Assembly (NCBI GenBank): GCA_020718125.1 | Contig: DYDC01000097.1 | Coordinates: 1 to 8,843, forward strand | DNA length: 8,843 nt | Source of the DNA: Methylacidiphilum sp. | GTDB taxonomy: Bacteria; Verrucomicrobiota; Verrucomicrobiia; CAIQCK01 | Reading direction: 5' to 3' | Part shown: positions 6,152 through 8,843 of the stretch, one piece after another | Position numbering within the stretch: the first letter of the stretch is position 1 | Layout: every line of letters begins with the position of its first letter | Position numbers and translations under genes: made by a program | The notes under the pieces: generated by a model | What the model was told of the DNA's origin: nothing | Seen by the model: only the letters and a program-made list of their open reading frames with translations | Database searches by the model: none

Positions 6152-6910
6152 CTAAGCCGCGCGAAAGGTCGCGCACGCGGCCAGCCACACGATCAACTCC
6201 GTCGTCTCGCAGAGCGCGCCCAACGCGTCGCCTGTCAACCCACCGATGCGGCGATTGCAGGCGCGGATGAAAAGCACAAGCCAGATGGCGCTTAGCAGGA
6301 AGGCCGGCGCCGCCGGTTCCCACCGTTGAAGCACGGCACAGCCCGCGGCGGCGAAGGCGACCGCCAACAACGCCTGGCCACGTCCCAACCGCCCGATGAA
6401 AACCTTGCCTGTCCCCTCCTCGCGCGCGTAGCGGCCGAGCGCGCATGCCACAACCATCGCGCAACGGCCGACGACAGGCGCCGCGACGATGGCCCACAGC
6501 ACGCGGTCGGTCGGCACGTTCAGCAGGGCGATGTATTTCAAGCCGAGCACGCAGACCAACCCCACCGCGCCCATCGTGCCGATGTGCGGGTCTTTCATGA
6601 TCCGCAACGCATCCTCGCGCGTGCGCCCGGCGTAGAAGCCGTCGCAGACATCCGCCACACCGTCGAGATGCAGCCCGCCGGTCAGCGCCGCCAGCCCGAC
6701 CACCACGAGCGCCACCACCACCGGCCACGGCAGCGCGTGCGCCAGCACCCACGCGGCAGCGGTCAGCGCGCCGCCAAGCGCAGCGCCGACGAGCGGATGG
6801 AAGCGCATCGAGCCGCGCAACTCATCGTCCGTCACCGGGTCGGCCACCCGAACCCGAAGGATGGTGAGGAACTGGAAGGCCAGCGCCAGTCGTCGCGCCC
6901 ACGCTTTCAT
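6152..6910 (-). CDS. cobS: Adenosylcobinamide-GDP ribazoletransferase (cobalamin synthase)
   Basis: A 252-residue integral membrane enzyme that joins adenosylcobinamide-GDP to alpha-ribazole or its 5'-phosphate, the last joining step of adenosylcobalamin synthesis. Family signatures are in order: AFQFLTILRV (11-20), SMRFHPLVGAALG (34-46), the conserved GGLHLDGVADVCDGF (78-92) with its aspartates, MKDPHIGTMGAVGL (105-118), and IGGLTGDALGALCETTE (222-238). Several hydrophobic segments occur between them. Length is typical. The start ATG (minus strand, 6910-6908) overlaps the cobT stop by one base (TGATG). An AAAGG sequence lies about 6 bases upstream, so translation is probably coupled. Some genomes call this gene cobV. 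No cobU or cobC is visible in the window. I see no missing key residue. Confidence 0.95.
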   Translation of the reverse strand: MKAWARRLALAFQFLTILRVRVADPVTDDELRGSMRFHPLVGAALGGALTAAAWVLAHALPWPVVVALVVVGLAALTGGLHLDGVADVCDGFYAGRTREDALRIMKDPHIGTMGAVGLVCVLGLKYIALLNVPTDRVLWAIVAAPVVGRCAMVVACALGRYAREEGTGKVFIGRLGRGQALLAVAFAAAGCAVLQRWEPAAPAFLLSAIWLVLFIRACNRRIGGLTGDALGALCETTELIVWLAACATFRAA

Positions 6911-7992
6911 CACGCGCCTTTCTCGGAGACGCCCGCCTCGCCGAACGTCGCCATCTCGTGGTAGATCCGCGCCGCGGCCTCGATGAGGTGCATCGCCAGC
7001 GCCGCGCCCGTGCCTTCGCCAAGCCGCAGGTCGAAGTCCACGAGCGGCTGCAAGCCGAGTTTCTCCAACGCGGCATGGTGGCCGACCTCGACCGACCGGT
7101 GCGCCGCGAAGCAGAACTGGGACACTTTCGGACACAGGCCCCACGCGATGAGCGCCGCCGCGCCGCTGATGAAACCGTCGAGCACGACCGGCCGCCGCGC
7201 GGCTGCCGCGCCGAGAATGACGCCGGCCAGCCCGCCGATCTCGAACCCGCCGACTTTTGCCAGCACGTCGAGCGCATCGAGCTTGGGGCGTGAAGTGTCG
7301 GGGGTAAGGCCGTGGAGTTTCAGCGCGCGACGGATGACCTCGATCTTCTTCGCGTGCGCGGCGTCGGTGATGCCTGTGCCGCAACCCGTCACTTCGGCAG
7401 GGTCGCGGCCGGTCATTGCAGCCACGATGGCGCTGCTGGCGGCGGTGTTGGCGATGCCCATGTCGCCGGTGGCGATCATCTCCGCGCCGCGGGCGATCTC
7501 TCGCTCGACAATCTCGATCCCGGACCGGACGGAGGCGGCGGCCTGCTCGCGCGTCATGGCCGACTCGCGGGCGAAGTTGCGTGTGCTCGGAGCGATCTTC
7601 TGAACGAGAAAAGTTTCCTTGTGCGGCGCGCCGCAGTCGCCTTTGACACCGATGTCCACCACCAAGAGCCGCGCGCCGGCGTGGCGGGCCAGCACATTGA
7701 TGGCGGCGCCGCCGCGCCGGAAGTTGAGCACCATTTGCCGCGTCACTTCCTGCGGGTAGGCGCTGACGCCTTCGTCAGCGACGCCGTGGTCGGCCGCCAT
7801 GACGATGAGGGTCTTGCGAGCGACCCGCGGCCGGGCTGCGCCAGTGATGGCCACGAGCCGCCGCGCGATATCCTCCAGCCGGCCGAGGCTGCCGGGAGGT
7901 TTGGTGAGCGAGTTCAGCCGCGCCTGCGCGCGCTGAAGCGCGGCGGGATCCAGGTCGCTGATATGGTCAAGAGTGTCTTTCAGTTTGTCCAT
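6910..7992 (-). CDS. cobT: Nicotinate-nucleotide--dimethylbenzimidazole phosphoribosyltransferase
   Basis: A 360-residue cytoplasmic enzyme that transfers phosphoribose from nicotinate mononucleotide to 5,6-dimethylbenzimidazole, forming alpha-ribazole 5'-phosphate for the lower ligand of cobalamin. Conserved stretches are in order: LTKPPGSLGRLE (29-40), ADHGVADEGVSAYPQEVT (67-84), GGAAINVLA (94-102), TGDMGIANTAASSAI (175-189), GCGTGITD (203-210), GGFEIGGL (248-255), DGFISGAAAL (272-281) and RLGEGTGAALAM (323-334). Glu326 in the last motif corresponds by position to the catalytic Glu317 of Salmonella CobT. Length matches the family (about 350). ATG at 7992 is the natural start; no good Shine-Dalgarno precedes it. 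cobS follows with a one-base overlap. I looked for a cobalamin riboswitch upstream and did not recognise one. Confidence 0.96.
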   Translation of the reverse strand: MDKLKDTLDHISDLDPAALQRAQARLNSLTKPPGSLGRLEDIARRLVAITGAARPRVARKTLIVMAADHGVADEGVSAYPQEVTRQMVLNFRRGGAAINVLARHAGARLLVVDIGVKGDCGAPHKETFLVQKIAPSTRNFARESAMTREQAAASVRSGIEIVEREIARGAEMIATGDMGIANTAASSAIVAAMTGRDPAEVTGCGTGITDAAHAKKIEVIRRALKLHGLTPDTSRPKLDALDVLAKVGGFEIGGLAGVILGAAAARRPVVLDGFISGAAALIAWGLCPKVSQFCFAAHRSVEVGHHAALEKLGLQPLVDFDLRLGEGTGAALAMHLIEAAARIYHEMATFGEAGVSEKGA

Positions 7993-8003
7993 AAGAGGCG
8001 CGG

Positions 8004-8033
8004 CTCATAGCGGTCAACACGGGGGATGGTCAA
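8004..8033 (-). promoter_or_regulatory. Possible sigma70-like promoter for cobTS
   Basis: On the minus strand TTGACC (8033-8028) is followed, after 18 bases, by TATGAG (8009-8004). The -10 match is only moderate. It ends about 11 bases before the cobT ATG, so the transcript would be nearly leaderless, consistent with the absence of a Shine-Dalgarno. This is motif matching by eye in GC-rich DNA and may be chance. Confidence 0.25.
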
Positions 8034-8117
8034 GGACATTCACGGCATTCCGCCAACTTACGCGTGGCTGGGTGTCTGGCGTGAAGCAGGTGGCATCCTG
8101 ACGGTTCAATCGCCGGG

Positions 8118-8843
8118 TCAGCGCGGGGCCGCGGCACGTTCCGCAGCGAGATAGCGGCTGAGCGTCTGGACGTGGCGGATGAAAGTGGCGCACCTGATGA
8201 TGCGCGCCGTCTCGTTCTTGGGCCGGTGATATTTCAGGCCGCCGCCTTCTCCGCCGCGGCGCGGCATTTCCGCGCGAGCGCGTTGGCCTTCTCGCCCGCC
8301 TTCGGGTCGCCCCAGATCCGCTCCGCGTCGAGCATCGCCCCGATGATGCCGGGCAGCGCACTGTCGTTGAGCGTGCAGCGTTGCCAGTAGTTCTGGTGGC
8401 CCGGATACGTGCGCGACCACGTCTCCGGGTAGGCCGCCTTCTTCACCGGGAACTTCGCCGGGTCGGGAAACTGGGCGTAGCCCTGCGGCCACGCGCCGTT
8501 CGGGTATTGGGCCTTGAGCAGACACTCCAGCGCGTAGCTGACGCATTCATGGATCTTCTCGTCCTTGAAACCGAGTGTCTGGTCCATCCGCAACAGGAAC
8601 CGCAGCGCCGCCTGTGTCGCGTCGTCGTCCAGCGCCGTCGTGTTCCGCCCGTCCGGCTTGCCGCCGTCGCGATACGCCTTTTTCTTCCGGCTCTTCTCGT
8701 CGAACTCGATGGTGTAATGCCCCCCCGACATCACCTGCCCGCGCACGAGCGCGTGGGCCGTCTCGCGCGCCGCGTGGCTCGCGCCCGCGTTTGGAAAAGC
8801 TCCGGCAGATAGAGCGGCAGCCAGCCGTAGAACGCCGCCGTCG
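8118..8843 (-). pseudogene. Decayed PL10-like pectate lyase, frameshifted, runs off edge
   Basis: The main frame (minus strand, about 8794 down to the stop at 8236-8234) encodes sequence typical of the PL10-like pectate lyases of Verrucomicrobiota and Planctomycetota: TTALDDDATQAALRFLLRMD, GFKDEKIHECVSYALECLLK, AQYPNGAWPQGYAQFPDP and YWQRCTLNDSALPGIIGAML. These enzymes cleave polygalacturonate by beta-elimination and are normally exported. Upstream of about 8794 the coding frame moves: a neighbouring frame reads TAAFYGWLPLYLPELF with G/C-rich third positions, then joins PNAGASHAARETAHALVRGQ. At the other end, after CRAAAEK and a stop, a neighbouring frame continues with G/C-rich third positions (ETARIIRCATFIRHVQTLSR) to a stop at 8120-8118. 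Both shifts act like single missing bases. Relatives, as I recall, continue far longer after this point, so the catalytic C-terminal part seems lost. Sequencing error remains possible. Confidence 0.65.

Noticed and set aside
6326..8010. Plus-strand frames opposite cobS and cobT
   Set aside because: Composition is of antisense shadows (His/Arg/Ala-rich, no motifs), while the minus strand has full family signatures.
7993..8117. Cobalamin riboswitch upstream of cobT
   Set aside because: I could not find the conserved B12-box or the surrounding pairing on the minus strand, and the apparent leader is very short; a covariance-model search would settle it.

Overview
This is a GC-rich bacterial window with strongly G/C-biased third codon positions. 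It holds two convergent blocks plus a decayed gene at the right edge. The gene families (a Bat 'aerotolerance' cluster with BatB fused to BatC, and a PL10-type pectate lyase) and the many GC-rich palindromic intergenic repeats suggest a Verrucomicrobiota lineage, perhaps the Pedosphaera/Limisphaerales side. A planctomycete or relative is possible. There is no rRNA or marker gene here, so the assignment is inference.

Positions 1-5959, plus strand: batA (185-1189), a batB-batC fusion (1291-3048), batD (3045-4871) and batE (5207-5959, or from 4874). This is the usual order for the family. BatA and BatB are membrane-anchored von Willebrand A (VWA) proteins with complete metal-binding (MIDAS) motifs. 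The BatC part and BatE carry TPR repeats. BatD is a large exported protein with one C-terminal membrane anchor. Together they probably form an envelope complex. The moxR ATPase and DUF58 genes that often precede such clusters would lie left of the window.

Positions 6152-7992, minus strand: cobT then cobS, overlapping by one base (TGATG). These are two late steps of cobalamin nucleotide-loop assembly: CobT activates dimethylbenzimidazole to alpha-ribazole phosphate, and CobS joins it to adenosylcobinamide-GDP. The block converges on batE across a large nested inverted repeat.

Positions 8118-8843, minus strand: remains of a PL10-like pectate lyase, running off the right edge. It shows two apparent single-base frameshifts and seems to lack the middle/C-terminal catalytic region.

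The most unusual aspect is the DNA between the genes. Before batA, and at every junction of the bat cluster, lies a different short repeat: a long GGCCGAAGG-type inverted repeat (1-149), a GTCAAACGTGAA inverted repeat (1200-1251), TCAGCCA heptamers (3055-3080), three perfect 84-bp copies of a 30-bp-stem hairpin framed by a second inverted repeat (4892-5201), and a nested palindrome (5981-6130). Two of them appear to have become part of the coding sequence for the N-termini of BatD and possibly BatE. I found no transposase, tRNA, rRNA, CRISPR array or defence system, and no clear evidence of a wholly new multi-gene system.
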